DNA of 64,000 nucleotides from Hygrophila difformis (lineage: Eukaryota; Streptophyta; Magnoliopsida; Lamiales; Acanthaceae), in NCBI GenBank assembly GCA_030278955.1, contig JAOANR010000005.1, forward strand, positions 36,769,105 through 36,833,104. Reading direction: 5' to 3'. This document shows, in pieces, positions 46,416-58,800 of this stretch. A program made the position numbers and the translations under genes. The notes below the pieces were generated by a model that did no database searches, had not been told where the DNA came from, and saw only the letters and a program-made list of their open reading frames with translations. Positions within the stretch are counted from its first letter, which is position 1; each line of letters begins with the position of its first letter.

Positions 46416-48550
46416 TTATCCTTGGAAGAAGATTCTGGTCCAATGAACATAGTTCGTCAAGCTGCAGGGTACGCAGAAATCTATCGTGTCATCCTCATCT
46501 TCCTCCATCACCCTGGTGCAGTAGACCCTTGGTCCTTGATTTCCAAACAGGTCGGGTGTCTCCAGACTGTCAGCCAACCATGCGAAGACGTTGGTCCCAA
46601 CGTATTGCATGACGAACCTGCTGGTTATGATCTTGTCGATCATTGACACTCCCTGCTGGACCTGTTCATTGTCCTGCTTGCTGAGCAGCATGTATCCCCG
46701 GACAAAGATTGAGGCCTTGTGGTTGTCCTCAATCCCTTCCTTTAGCAGCTCACAAGCCAGGGTCTCGTTTCCTGCTCCGAATGCCTGCAGGGCTGGGATG
46801 AGTTTCAGGTTATAGTTGCCAGCTTCTTCGCATTTGGCCATGAGTGCCTCTTTTTGCGGTTCCAACCTCTGCTCCCACATCTTGACGATGGTGGTTTCCA
46901 GTTTACACCTTCTGTAGACGATGGGAAGATCAGCTGCGTCCCTTAGCTTGGTGCACACTCCTCTGACCCTCCATACTTTCTTGATGCAATCCTCTCCGAT
47001 ACGGGAGAGGATTTCTCCTAGGAGCTCCACTGGCAGATCCAGTAGTTGAGTTTCTTCCTCGTGATCTTCGTTTGGGGCTAGGGGGATGATGTCTCTGAAA
47101 AGACATGGAGAGATGATTAGGTCTGAGACCCTCAGCCTAATACCTTCAGCCACTTCGAAATACAGTTCACTTTCTAGCACCTGTCTCACTTGAGGCACAC
47201 TATGAAAGTCCAAGTGGTCAGATTATCAAATCTACTCTTATTATAACAAAAATAAGGAAAGCAAGAGAGAGATAAGGATCCTGGATCCTTGGAGATTTTT
47301 CTTAGACTATAAATAGTCGAAGATGTTTTTGGGTGGTCAAAGGACCAAAAAGAGAAAATTTCGTAGGTTATTGAACCTACGAAGGAATTTGATTTTTATC
47401 ACTTAAGAAGTGATTTAAATCATGTGAGGTAGGGAAGATAAGAGATTAATGATGACAATCGAATGCAAGTGATAAATTATGCAATTACTAGTATGTATAA
47501 TGGACCGTGACCAAAAATAAGAAATAAAGAAAAAAATAGACATGCATACATACAAAAGGCGACTTTTGGATTTTTATGAAAAGGTGTTGACTTGTTTATT
47601 TAATGAAATTGGGGGTGTAAGTGGTCCCCCATTTGGATTTTGTTTTGGAAAGTGGGTTTTTAAGGAATAAAACAAAACATTCCTTACAAGTACTTCCCAC
47701 TTGTTCCAAGTTGACAAAGATCAAATACTTTAAACAAAAAGAACAATCTATCATTTTGTCTTTTTACACATAAATGCCATGCCAAAAGTGTTGGAAAAAT
47801 TTTGGCATGGTTTCGTCTGTACCATGTGTCCCGGATGTGCAAAAATCAACTTCTAGAGTTGAGTTTGCAAAACGTGGGCAACATGTACCCGACAAAAGCA
47901 TTTATTACCAAAATATTCATATAATATTATACATGCAAACACCAAAACAAACGAGAACAATTGATCCATCTATACTACTGTAATGTACTAATGTCACCAA
48001 AAAAACTCATGCTTTAAAAAATATGAATTTTGCAGATATTATCAATATGCATTTTCAGTCATCATCACCAATTATCTATTGAAAAACAACACAGTGGCTG
48101 AACAAAGCATGACCACCGTGTTAACCCTATTCACAGATTAGCAAAACACAAATACAGATAACACAAATACACCCAGAGATATAAATGGAACAACAATACT
48201 GCAATATGAACAAAAATCAAATTTTTAAGGGTTGTGAGACCCTCATTTTCAAAATAAGAACATCTTCTTTACCACAGAAAACTTCGAACCCTTAAATGGC
48301 AGTTAAGAACACAAAACCTAGAGCCCTAGGTTCTGCCTAGTCGATTTCTATCCCATTTCTGAACAAACTCAACGCACTCCGACCACTTTCCCACTCTTCC
48401 CGTCATGAGAAACAAAAGCATTCCCCTCCCCAACCTTGATTTCGCACGGGAGATGAAAAGACAAAACTGTAAACTGCGAAACCGAGTGCGAAAACGGAAA
48501 AGAAACACTTACCCCCTGCTCCCACTAGGGTTGGATGACGACGAAGCCAT
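46416..48550 (-). CDS. Captured F-box protein gene with one intron (model)
   Basis: F-box proteins link substrates to SCF ubiquitin ligases through SKP1. Exon 2 (47199-46416) encodes an F-box (LLDLPVELLGEILSRIGED, then VWRVRGVCTKLRDAADLPI), a Sel1-like helical part (CEEAGNYNLKLIPALQAFG, LLKEGIEDNHKASIFVRGYML) and a C-terminus with CxPC and W, the layout of the plant At1g67623-type family (from memory). Exon 2 has no ATG. Upstream, exon 1 (48550-48513, ATG then a Ser-rich stretch) ends at a GTAAGT donor. An acceptor TTTCATAG at 47201-47200 keeps phase and gives 273 residues, close to family length. The gene is on the element's strand, lies between integrase and 3' LTR, and has a palindrome array 160 bp upstream. 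It has no equivalent in D. Splicing is inferred; the F-box call is from motifs. Confidence 0.72.
47200..48512 (-). other. Predicted intron of the F-box gene
   Basis: 1,313 bp from GTAAGTG (48512) to CATAG (47200), T-rich on the sense strand near the donor. No other gene lies in it. Confidence 0.55.
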
Positions 48551-48708
48551 TTCCGAGTGATTTGGCCGGAGGAAAGCTTGAGAAGAGCGATTGGTTTCGC
48601 GAGGAAGAAGGGTTTCGCGAGAGAGGGAACGGTGGATTTTGGAAGTGTGGAAAGTGAAAGTGAGGGAAGTGAGAGGGAAAGAAGGGTATAAAAAGGATTT
48701 GGAAGGGG

Positions 48709-49240
48709 AGTTCGAATTATTGCATCAATTCGAATTAATTCGAATTGATGCTTTCTGTGAGAGATGCGAGTTATTCAGGCCAATTCGAATTAATTCGAAT
48801 TGGCTTGAAAAACAGAGAAACCAAGCAAGTTCGAATTATTGAGATCAATTCGAATTGACTCACAATTCGAACTTGAGAATGTGGGCAAAATTTGCACAAG
48901 GCTGAAATGAGCTAATTCGAATTATTCAGGCAATTCGAATTAATTCGAATTGCTAGAATAACTTGAATTGCTCACTTGCTGAGGAAAATGCCTTGTGCAT
49001 GCTAATTCGAATTAGTTAGGCAATTCGAATTAATTCGAATTGCCTATAATTCGAATTGCACTACTTGGCCTAAATAAATCCGAAAATTTGTTTGCCTTGG
49101 TTGCCAATTCGAATTTTCATGGCAATTCGAATTAATTCGAATTGCTAGAATAACTCGAATTAACAAATCCGAGAGTGAAAAATTCCAAGGCAAAATGTCT
49201 TATGCGGTATGTTCTAAGCAATTCGAATTAATTCGAATTT
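48709..49240 (-). repeat. TTCGAA palindrome array in E interior
   Basis: About 20 TTCGAA words by hand count, six joined as AATTCGAATTAATTCGAATT, spaced 20-60 bp. Same word as in the E LTRs but with different spacers, so it is not a simple copy of an LTR piece. It ends just before the F-box gene's first exon. Positions 49241-49560 hold no gene. Confidence 0.88.
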
Positions 49241-49560
49241 TCTTGAAATGAGAAGTATACCACATTCAAGACTTAGGAAAATTTTTAGGTTTTCCAAAAA
49301 TTATATGAACTCAAAAGCAAACATATCTACACCGAATGAGAATCTAAAACAAATTGCTTGCATAAATTAGGTTGGGTCAACAATTTTATTTTATGAATGT
49401 ATTCTGGATTTTAGATTTCTCTAAATTCCAAAATTAACCTCCATTAAATATAATGTTACCCCAACCGGGAACCTGGTTTTTGGAAGCTTTATCTTTCTTT
49501 TTGTTGGTTCCTCGAATTCCTGCAAAACAATTATGAAAAGGTATTAGGTTTTCTCCAAAT

Positions 49561-49600
49561 ATCAACATCCTCACATTTAGAGTCTTAGTACTCTAAATGT
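49561..49600 (-). other. Hairpin with internal PPT-like motif, E
   Basis: A perfect 11-bp inverted repeat (49573-49600, 6-nt loop) runs into AAATGTGAGGATGTTGAT on the minus strand (49578-49561). The last part equals the terminal PPT plus the LTR start TGAT. It lies 87 bp past the integrase stop. Confidence 0.8.
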
Positions 49601-49686
49601 TCACTTGATTTTTTTGGATACTTTGTCCCAATAAAAATAAGTGAAGAAAGTAATAAATAAGTAAGAAAATATATGTATAATATTTA

Positions 49687-52210
49687 TTAAACATAAGCCG
49701 GTTCTGTTGTCATCTGAGCTTCTTTTTCGGGGTCGAACTGCCCAAGATACTCCTTCAGTCTGTGTCCATTCACCACCAGCTCTCCCTTGTCAGTTCGGAT
49801 CCTGACAGCTCCACTTTCAAACACGTGCATCACTTCGTATGGCCCTTCCCATCTGGATTTAAGCTTTCCGGGGAATAGCTTCAACCTAGAATTAAATAAC
49901 AAGACCTTCTGGCCAACATAGAAGTGTTTAGATTTAATACGACGATCGTGTAACTTCTGGGTCCGCTCTTTATAAATCCTCGAGCTTTCATAAGCTTGCG
50001 CACGTATTTCCTCAATTTCATTGAGGTCCAACTTGCGCTTACTCTGAGCAACTCGAGGGTCAAAATTGAGCATTCGTACGGCCCAGTAAGCCTTATGCTC
50101 TAGTTCTACGGGCAAATGACAGGCTTTTCCGAAGATGAGTCTGTAAGGAGACATCCCAATGGGAGTCTTGAATGCAGTGCGGTATGCCCATAAAGCATCA
50201 TTGAGCTTACGTGACCAATCTTTGCGAGTTGTCCCCACAGTGGCCTCGAGTATGTGTTTGATTTCGCGGTTAGAGACCTCGACTTGACCACTGGTTTGGG
50301 GATGATAAGGCGTGCCGATCTTGTGGAGAATCCCATTTTTGCTCATAAGATTTGCAAATGCTTTATTAACAAAATGGGTTCCTCCATCTGATATGATCAC
50401 CCTGGGTACACCAAATCTATTGAAAATGTTATTTTTCAAAAATTTGACGACCTGGTTGCCATCATTGGTTGGCAGTGCAACAGCCTCAACCCACTTGGAA
50501 ACGTAATCGACAGCTACCAAGATGTAATGGTTCCCATCAGATGTCGGAAATGGTCCCATGAAGTCAATACCCCATACATCGAAAATCTCGAGAGTGAGAA
50601 TTCCTTGTTGAGGCATCTCATCCCTCTTGGAGATATTCCCTAGTCTTTGGCATCTGTCGCAAGTTTTAACAAACGCTTTGCAATCCTCGTAAATGGTAGG
50701 CCAATAAAAACCGCACTCGAGTACCTTATGAGCTGTTCGAGTGGGGCCATGGTGACCTCCATATTCCGATTCATGGCATTTCTTAGCGATTTGATAAGCC
50801 TCGTGCTCAGTTACACATCGTCTAATAATCGAATCTGCACAATGCTTGAAGAGGTAAGGGTCTTCCCAGAAGTAGTTAACTACATCTCGGTTGAACCTCG
50901 CTTTGTGGCCTCTGCTTTGAAATGGTGGGGTTATTCCGCATGCTAAAAAGTTAGCAATATCGGAAAACCACGGACAAGCTTGATCATGAAGATGCAAGGC
51001 AAACAATTGCTCGTCCTGAAAATTCTCATTTACGGCTAGCTCATTTTTATCATTTTCTAGTCGAGACAAATGGTCAGCAGCACCATTGTCTCTGCCTTTT
51101 CTATCTTTTATTATAATGTTGAATTCTTGCAGCAAAAGTACCCACCTGATTAATCGAGGTTTGGCGTCTTGTTTGCTAAACAAGTATCTTAGTGCAGAGT
51201 GATCTGTGTACACTGTGGTTTTCGTACCAATGAGGTATTGTCTGAATTTGTCAAACGCAAAAACCACATCATACATCTCCTTCTCCGTGGTGGTGTAGTT
51301 GATTTGGGCCTCATTCAGGGCATGACTTGCGTAATGAATTACGCAATGCTTCCCTTCCTTATATTGCCCAAGAACTGCACCCACGGCGAGATCACTTGCA
51401 TCACACATTACCTCGAAAGGTATTGACCAATCGGGTGGTTGCACTATTGGAGCAGAAATCAACATTCCTTTGAGCGTGTCAAAGGCTTGAACACACGCTT
51501 CATTTATTACAAAAGGGTTTTCTTTACACAGCAAGTTAGTGAGCGGCTTGGCAATTTTAGAGAAGTCTTTTATGAATCTCCGGTAGAAACCGGCATGCCC
51601 TAAGAAACTCCTAACTGCTTTTATTGAATTGGGCAATGGGAGGTTTGAGATGACGGAAACCTTAGCTCTGTCGACTTCGATACCTGCGCGCGAGATGCGG
51701 TGACCCAACACTATTCCTTCGGTGACCATGAAATGGCACTTCTCCCAGTTCAAAACTAGGTTGGTGTCCTCACATCTTTTCAAAATTTGTGCAAGATTAG
51801 TCAAGCATTCATCAAAAGTATCTCCATACACAGAGAAGTCATCCATGAAAACTTCAATGCATTTTTCGATAAATTCTGAGAGAATTGACATCATGCAACG
51901 TTGAAATGTGGCAGGCGCATTACAAAGTCCAAAAGGCATGCGCCTGTACGCAAAAGTTCCGTAAGGACACGTGAATGTGGTCTTGTCGTGATCCTCACTA
52001 GCTATTACAATCTGATTATAGCCAGAGTACCCATCCAAAAAGCAGTAGTACTCCCTTCCGGCCAACCTCTCCAGCATCTGATCAATGAATGGCAAGGGGA
52101 AATGGTCCTTCCTGGTAGCGGTATTGAGCTTCCGGTAGTCGATGCAAACTCTCCAGCCGGTCACTGGACGCGTCGCCACTTCTTCTCCTTGCTCATTAGT
52201 CGTTACACAG
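49687..52210 (-). CDS. pol: E reverse transcriptase, RNase H and integrase
   Basis: These are the enzymes that copy and insert the element. Residue numbers count from 52179. RT spans about 1-200 with active site FMDD 111-114. RNase H has D260, E299 and D326. The integrase zinc finger has H477, H484, C507 and C510. The integrase triad is D539, D598 and E634, with 35 residues between the last two. The C-terminal [13 protein letters not shown] block and a stop at 49687 close it. All catalytic residues are in place. The block is out of frame with gag-protease by one missing base in a run of five G (minus strand, 52213-52217). One more G would give a single polyprotein, which Athila elements normally have, so this may be a recent mutation or a base-calling error. 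Confidence 0.92.
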
Positions 52211-55200
52211 ATCCCCCACGTTTCGGTACGACCTGCACTGGGCTAACCCATTTGCTATCAGAGATAGGATAGATGATACCAGCATCTAAGAGCTTGATAA
52301 CTTCTTTCCTTACCACTTCCTGCATATGGGGGTTCAGACGCCTTTGTGGTTGCCTTGAGGGCTTATACTCCTCTTCCATTAAAATTCTGTGCATGCAAAC
52401 AGAGGGGCTTATTCCTTTTATATCAGAAATGGTCCATCCGATTGCATGTACATATTTCTTTAGAATGTCTACCAGAGCTTTTTCTTGTTCTTGTGTCAGC
52501 TTGGCTGACACAATCACCGGTAATCTTTTATGTTCAGCGAGAAAAACGTACTTAAGATGATCCGGAAGTATTTTAAGTTCAAGCTCTGGTGGGCATTCAA
52601 CGGAAGGCAGCAATTTGCGAGAAATGGGTGGGAGAGAGAGATCAGATTTACCTTCAGGATCCTGTGTCAGTACAGGATCCACTTCCACCTCAGCAGTGCT
52701 TTCCTCTTCCTCCGGGATGAACTCAACTCCATCAAATTCTTCAAGGTCCCCAGAGATAGGATCCTCGAAATGGACAGCGTTGCAGCTCCTTGGTTGCTCC
52801 GCACCTTCAGGCTTCAGTACCTGTTTTGAAACTTTGCTTGGCTCATCAGTCACAGAGTCTATGCTCTCATCCTCACCCCTACTATCTATTACATCAAAAA
52901 TGGAACAAGATCCCTCAGACGGGAACTTCTGCAGCTTTCCCATGTTGAAATCCAATTCTTCTTCTCCGACTCGGAGCTTGATTTGATTTGATCGAGCGTC
53001 TATAAGTGCACCGCCGGTTGAGAGAAAGGGGCGGCCTAAGATCAGTTGCATCTCATAGTCCTCTTCTATATCCAAAATAATGAAGTTGACGGGGAAGAGA
53101 GTCCCTCCCGTCTTGACAATTACGTCCTTCAGGATTCCGATTGGATGGGTAATTGATCGGTCTGCCAGCTGTAACTTCATTGTAACCGGTTCAATTGTTC
53201 CCAAGTGAAGACGTTTCACCATGGCAAGTGTCATAACGTTGATGCTCGATCCTAGATCGCACAACCCTTTTCCAACATTAGTTTTCCCAATGTGGATCGG
53301 CAATGTAATGCATCCTGGATCTTCCTTCTTCTCCGGTAGCACTCTCTGGATAATGGCACTGCAGCTGCTGTTCAAAATCACTACTTCCTCCTGCTCAACT
53401 TTTCTCCTCCCTGAAATCATTTCTTTAAGAAATTTAGCATAGACGGGCATTTCTGAAATCATTTCGACCAATGGAATAGTGATCTCGACAGCTTTCAATC
53501 TTTCTAAAAACTTTTTAAATTTTTCATCTTGCTCCTTATTTTTAAGACGTGCCGGGTATGGCACCCTTGGCATGTACTTATTATTATTTGTTTTTGGTGG
53601 TAAAGAGAAGGAAATTGTACCTTCAACCCTACCCTTTTCAGCTCCCTTTGCAGCTTCAACCTGCGGACTAGCTGTTTCTGGTTTGTCCTCGTCCAGTCCA
53701 ATACCATCTCCTCCTTCGATCCTTTCACTTCCTTTTTCACCCTCCACTAGATCCTTTTCCTCCTCGGCCGTCTCTTTTCCATGTCCAACAATTCCTTTCA
53801 GAGTCTTGCCTCCCCGCAATGTGATTGCTTTACACTGCGGGTTAGCTTCAGTACTGCTTGGAAGTGTTCCTTTCCCCCTGTTCTGTAGTTCCTTGGCCAA
53901 TTGGGTGACTTGCGTCTCCACATTCTTGATTGATGACTGCAGTTGCTGATTTATATCCTTCTGGTTGGCTATAAATTCAGTCATCAAGTTCTCCAAACGA
54001 GATGGTGACCTTTGGTTATATTGCTGATTCTGATCAGGTTGGGACTGGAAATTCTGGAAATTCTGGCCTTGATTCTGATTGGGCCTTTGTTGAATTTGAG
54101 GTTGGAAATTCTGATTCTGATTTTGAAAGTTCTGCACTCTTTGCTGGACGAATCCTTGGTTCTGAGGTCTGAAGTTTTGCTGTGGGTTTTGGAACTGGTT
54201 GGGCTGGTTTGGCTGCAACAAATGCGTGTTAAGTGCATTGTTGTTGGAATAAGAGAGGTTGGGATGGCGATTTTGGTAGTTCCCGGCATAATTACAGCTT
54301 TCGGTAGCTATCTGTTGGCATGTGTCAGTTGGATGAGGTCCCTGACACAGTCCACAGACAACTCCCGATTGCTGTGTTTGAACTTGGTCTGATGAGGTTC
54401 CTGCCTGAGAAGCGTCTGTTCCTTTCCCTTTATCCTGACTCAGCTGTATCGCAGCTACCTGTTCTTGCAGTTTTTCAAAATCTGTTTTCCCTTCACTTAC
54501 AGCAAAGACTTTTCTAGGAGGATTCTCCTTCCTATCGTCTGTGTTTAGGATGGATCTTTTGACAGACATTGTCTCAATCTTCTCCCAAGCTTGGTCCATA
54601 GGCAAGTGGAGTAAATGTCGTCCGCCAGCGGCGTCTAACATTGTTCTCCATGGATGGGTGAGTCCTCCGTAGAATTTCCTCAATTGCTCCCATGATGCGT
54701 ACCCATGTTGGGGGCATCGCCTAATGAGGCCCAAGAATCTTTCCTTCGCATCATATAATGACTCATCTGGCTTCATTTTAAAATCTCCAATCTTAGCTCG
54801 TCCTTCCTCAATCTTTGATTCTGGAAAATACTTCAGCAAAAAGCTCCTCACCAAGTCTGCCCAAGTGCTCCGCAGATTAATAGGCAATGACTTATACCAG
54901 TCCCTGGCACCACTATACAAAGAAAATGGAAACAACATTAGCCTTATAGCATCAGGAGAGACTCCCTGATTTTTGATCGTGTCGCAGAGCTCCAGGAAGG
55001 TCTGGAGATGATCATGAGGGTCCTCATGATTTGCACCGCAGAACTGATTGTTTTGCACCAAATTAATGAGTGCCGGTTTGAGCTCGAAATTGCGTGCGGG
55101 AAAATGTGCTCTCCCAGGTCCATCCAGATAGGGCTCTACAATTGGTTGCATGAAGTCTGCTGCTGCTTGCTGCTGTTGTTGATTTCCTTGTTCAGCTTGG

Positions 55201-55670
55201 TTCTGGTACTGTTGGTGATAATTTGGAAATTGCTGGAAGTTATGTGGATCTTGTGGGTTGTTCTGAAATTGATCAAGATTGAAAGCTTGGTTTTGGTATT
55301 GTTGGTTTGGTATGTTTTGGTTTTGGTGAAATTGGTTTACGGGTGGTGGTGGTTTTTGGTAGAATTGCTGGTATTGCTGCTGATTAGGATTTGGTAGATT
55401 CTCCTCTTCGTTGGCACGATTAGGATGCTCTACCACTCCTCCGTCAGCTCCATTACCAGGGTTATGTGGTGGTTGGTCTATGGGTAAGATCGGGGGAATG
55501 TTTTGGTTTTCTGCCACATCTGATAAATCGATGCTTGATGTTTCTGGTGAAGTGCGGCTCCGACGCTCCTGCTCCTTCCGTCTTCTGGCTTCTGCCCTCA
55601 GTTGGCGAGCGGTCCTTTCTATTTCTAGATCGAACGGTAGCTCCGGTAATGTGCTCCTTCTCCGTTGCAT
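52203..55670 (-). CDS. gag: E Gag-protease and RT N-terminus
   Basis: 1,155 residues from ATG 55670. Residues 95-170 are Gln/Asn-rich. The Retrotrans_gag capsid region spans about 190-375 ([40 protein letters not shown]). A CX2CX3HX4C knuckle lies at C439-C451. A second Gln/Asn-rich stretch spans 485-555 and a helical segment 557-600. The aspartic protease has D805 in [10 protein letters not shown] and the ILGRPFL block. The RT start ([13 protein letters not shown]) is near 1105. An acidic insert separates protease from RT. The frame ends just after VPKRGG at the G-run frameshift. It is otherwise undamaged. Confidence 0.92.
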   Translation of the reverse strand: MQRRRSTLPELPFDLEIERTARQLRAEARRRKEQERRSRTSPETSSIDLSDVAENQNIPPILPIDQPPHNPGNGADGGVVEHPNRANEEENLPNPNQQQYQQFYQKPPPPVNQFHQNQNIPNQQYQNQAFNLDQFQNNPQDPHNFQQFPNYHQQYQNQAEQGNQQQQQAAADFMQPIVEPYLDGPGRAHFPARNFELKPALINLVQNNQFCGANHEDPHDHLQTFLELCDTIKNQGVSPDAIRLMLFPFSLYSGARDWYKSLPINLRSTWADLVRSFLLKYFPESKIEEGRAKIGDFKMKPDESLYDAKERFLGLIRRCPQHGYASWEQLRKFYGGLTHPWRTMLDAAGGRHLLHLPMDQAWEKIETMSVKRSILNTDDRKENPPRKVFAVSEGKTDFEKLQEQVAAIQLSQDKGKGTDASQAGTSSDQVQTQQSGVVCGLCQGPHPTDTCQQIATESCNYAGNYQNRHPNLSYSNNNALNTHLLQPNQPNQFQNPQQNFRPQNQGFVQQRVQNFQNQNQNFQPQIQQRPNQNQGQNFQNFQSQPDQNQQYNQRSPSRLENLMTEFIANQKDINQQLQSSIKNVETQVTQLAKELQNRGKGTLPSSTEANPQCKAITLRGGKTLKGIVGHGKETAEEEKDLVEGEKGSERIEGGDGIGLDEDKPETASPQVEAAKGAEKGRVEGTISFSLPPKTNNNKYMPRVPYPARLKNKEQDEKFKKFLERLKAVEITIPLVEMISEMPVYAKFLKEMISGRRKVEQEEVVILNSSCSAIIQRVLPEKKEDPGCITLPIHIGKTNVGKGLCDLGSSINVMTLAMVKRLHLGTIEPVTMKLQLADRSITHPIGILKDVIVKTGGTLFPVNFIILDIEEDYEMQLILGRPFLSTGGALIDARSNQIKLRVGEEELDFNMGKLQKFPSEGSCSIFDVIDSRGEDESIDSVTDEPSKVSKQVLKPEGAEQPRSCNAVHFEDPISGDLEEFDGVEFIPEEEESTAEVEVDPVLTQDPEGKSDLSLPPISRKLLPSVECPPELELKILPDHLKYVFLAEHKRLPVIVSAKLTQEQEKALVDILKKYVHAIGWTISDIKGISPSVCMHRILMEEEYKPSRQPQRRLNPHMQEVVRKEVIKLLDAGIIYPISDSKWVSPVQVVPKRGGSV

Positions 55671-55699
55671 AAGCAGTTGGTATCAAACTTTTGACAGTA

Positions 55700-55723
55700 C
55701 CTGTACAACCCCCAGGTTAGTAA
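55700..55723 (-). promoter_or_regulatory. Splice-acceptor-like site before E gag
   Basis: The minus strand reads TTACTAAC (branch-like, 55716-55723), then TTGTACAG|GTACTG with AG at 55702-55701, 30 bases before the gag ATG. Nearly the same string precedes accessory gene 1 of B. I could not identify the donor. Confidence 0.45.
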
Positions 55724-55803
55724 CAATTCAAGAATATATACAAGAACTATCTATGAGTAAATCAGGAATGTAATTCTCCTAGTAAACGGCGATGCTATAA
55801 AGA

Positions 55804-55859
55804 CTCCCCGGCAACGGCGCCACGGAATGTAACTTCAAGACTCCCCGGCAACGGCGCCA
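55804..55859 (-). other. Two tandem primer-binding sites of element E (tRNA-Asp)
   Basis: Minus strand TGGCGCCGTTGCCGGGGAG occurs at 55859-55841, touching the 5' LTR, and again at 55822-55804. Both copies are perfect over 19 bases and start 37 bp apart. Confidence 0.92.
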
Positions 55860-58800
55860 TGAAACTTTTGACGAGCTTCGCCAACACGAGTAATTTTCTA
55901 AAATATCAGGTGTGGATTTATTAAATGATAAGAGTTATGATGTAGGGAAGGGGTTTAAGGATATATTAAGATTTCCCTTTTTATTACTCCCGTGGGGTTC
56001 AAATAGCGCTGTGGTCCTTCCAGTCATGAAACTTTTGACAAGTATCATGGTGCAACCGGGATGGACCTTCAGTCTGTCACCCTGAAAGTCCTAGGTATCA
56101 GCACCATAATGCTTCTCTTAATTTCATGTCAAGAAGATACCTGCGCGGGATAAACGATTCAACCTTACCAGATACCAGTATACTTATTAGAGTAATGTTT
56201 ATTGTAACTACGCTGCATCCTCCCCGGCAACGGCGCCATGAAACTTTTGACGAGTTTCATTACGCCGCCGGGGAGTGAAGAATCGTCTAAATACAATTTC
56301 CCATTTCATGGCGCTCCCAAGTTATGATCCCCGGCAATAGCGCCATGAAACTTTTGAACTTCTTCCCACTACATGAGTATTTTCTCAAAATGTTATTTTT
56401 ATTTACTCGTGTCACGAAACTGTGCTCCCGAAAGCGCACGGGTCAAAAATTGCAGTAATTTATAGTAAGTACCGGATCGTTCACTGGAGGATGTGCGATG
56501 GAAGCAGGGTCCACGTCGTTTACTAAGATTTTCCACTCGGTTACTCGTTTCAAGTTTTGCAAGGGGTTTCTAACAACTACTCGACATAAATTAAATCAGA
56601 TCATGAAAGCAGTAAAAATTATTCTACAAAGCATGGTAAACTAGATCGAAGAAAGCAATTAAATCTATACTACGAAAGCAATATAAAATTATGTACATTA
56701 TCTAGAAAGCAAGTTTAAATATGACAGAAGGGACAGGGAGGAAATAATAAAGATTGGACAAGATTCAGATGAAACACAATTAAACTTCCATTTTTAATAC
56801 ACAGATCTTAGCTTGGGATAATCCTTTAGTTAGCTAACTCTCATGCTTTCTACACCATGTTCCCTTTGACAGACAGGTACTTATGGTGAGAATTTACATG
56901 CTCTTAAGACAACAATTTCTAAGATACCATAAACTCTTAACTCCCCTTGCAATGCCTTGCAAAAGTATGTTAATCGTTTACGGTGGACGAGCAACACCTG
57001 TCAAATCATTAGTTGACATGCCAAGTACTGCTATCAATCCCCCATGTCACACCCAAAGTTTCAAATCAAGACCCAAACCATTCCATAACTCTCAAACCTT
57101 TTAACAGATGGACAGCCCCTAATTCTTCCGAGTGACCTCTATGAAAGCATTTAAAGGAAAGCAATAAAGAAAGCTGTAAAGAAAGCATTTAAATCTATCA
57201 CTCGGAATTGTTAAAAACGTCTCTTTCCGTTAGTATAAAAGAGCCCCTGGTCTTGGTGACCAGATGCAGATCAAGAACCCCCGAGATATCAATAAGCCAC
57301 AGGGCTTACAACATCTGGGTAGTTATGAGATACAAACTAAATGAAACAGATCCATAAATGAACCTATTCCGGATGTATTCACTCAAGACTCAATTCTAGA
57401 CTTTGGCAGAAGAAGATAGTAGTCGAAGGAATACTCGACCTTACCTTATAAATTCACCAAGGCCTATAGGTTGTTCTTCTATTATTATTTATTACTTCCT
57501 CCGTTCCTTATTTATTGCCACAGTTGGGATTTTGACACTGTTCATTGATTAACTTTGATTCGACTTTTTAGTACAATTATATAAGATAAAATATAGTCAA
57601 GTGGGATCTTGTTGGATTCGTCTAATCGCATAGATTTAGAAGATCAAATTTTCATAATTTTTACTTGTATGAAATTTGAGTTATTAACGATTAAAAATGT
57701 GTATTAGATTGCGTGAAATGTGGGTCCGTGTCAATTAAAAAGGAACGGAGGTAGTACATCTCATCTACACCCAAGTGGATATTGACTTAATGCGATATCT
57801 AATATCAGATTTCCAACACACAGCAATTTTGAGAAGCAAATGAGTATTTGAAAATCATTCCCTAGACAGGTACTAAACTCTCAATTAAAACACAGATCCT
57901 TTCAGTCTAGATGAGACCTAATCGCTGACTCTGCTTCTAAGCTCTCAAAATCAATCCCCAGTGGAAGATGAATTAGTCATAACTGTCGAATTTATCCCTT
58001 ACTCAGATCCGGATTTTATAAAGGAGTTTTTGTTGGAAGTTTATTATGCGGCATCAGATTTACATCAAGACTCCTGTGTCCAAGGGGAAGGATCCCCAAA
58101 ATAGCAATAAGACCAGAACATCTACATAATAGTATCATGCATACATGTATATGAAAAGGAAAATAGAACACCCCAAAATATATGGTGGGGTTAGACAGAA
58201 TGTGATACACAAAGATGGATTAGCCTGAGATGAGAAGAAATCGGCTAAAAGGAGTGCCAGAGATAGTTGGGGTTTTCCGGAATGCAAACATCTGCTGTCC
58301 GGTTCCCAATTATCCCAGATGAATGGTTGTAGACAGAAAGAATCCCAAACGACGGTGACCGCCGTCATTCAGTTTTCTTTTGTCTGTGAGTGGAAAAATA
58401 ACCCACATATTTCTTGCTGTAATATTTCTCAACTGATGTTGGTCGACATCAGTTGATACTATTGCAACTTGAATTCAGGTTGAGAAATTAAGATAAGGAA
58501 AAATAAAACTGTATCTGATTAGGAATTGGCTGAGTGACTAATCGAAACTCTTAGTGAAGAGAACGCTCGCCGAAGCTTCCACCAACCACTAACCAGATCA
58601 TGCAAAATAACAGATAATGATTGACACACAGAAGACGGGTTAGTCGATATCCCTGTGAAGGGACCTTTCACCAACATTAATCTATGTGTTTCTCATTATC
58701 CGTTCATACACACAATGAAAGAGGAAACAAGAAAGTAAGAAAATATTTTTGGTACTGTGTGGGTGTTAAGCACACAATAAGTGGACACTAAATGGGTTGA

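Noticed and set aside
48687..48696. TATAAAAAGG as the TATA box of the F-box gene
   Set aside because: The motif reads TATAAAA on the plus strand, whereas the gene is on the minus strand; the orientation does not fit well, so it was not annotated.
48709..49240. Array of regularly recurring palindromes resembling a CRISPR array
   Set aside because: Plant nuclear DNA, variable spacing, no cas genes, and repeats are symmetric 10-20-mers.
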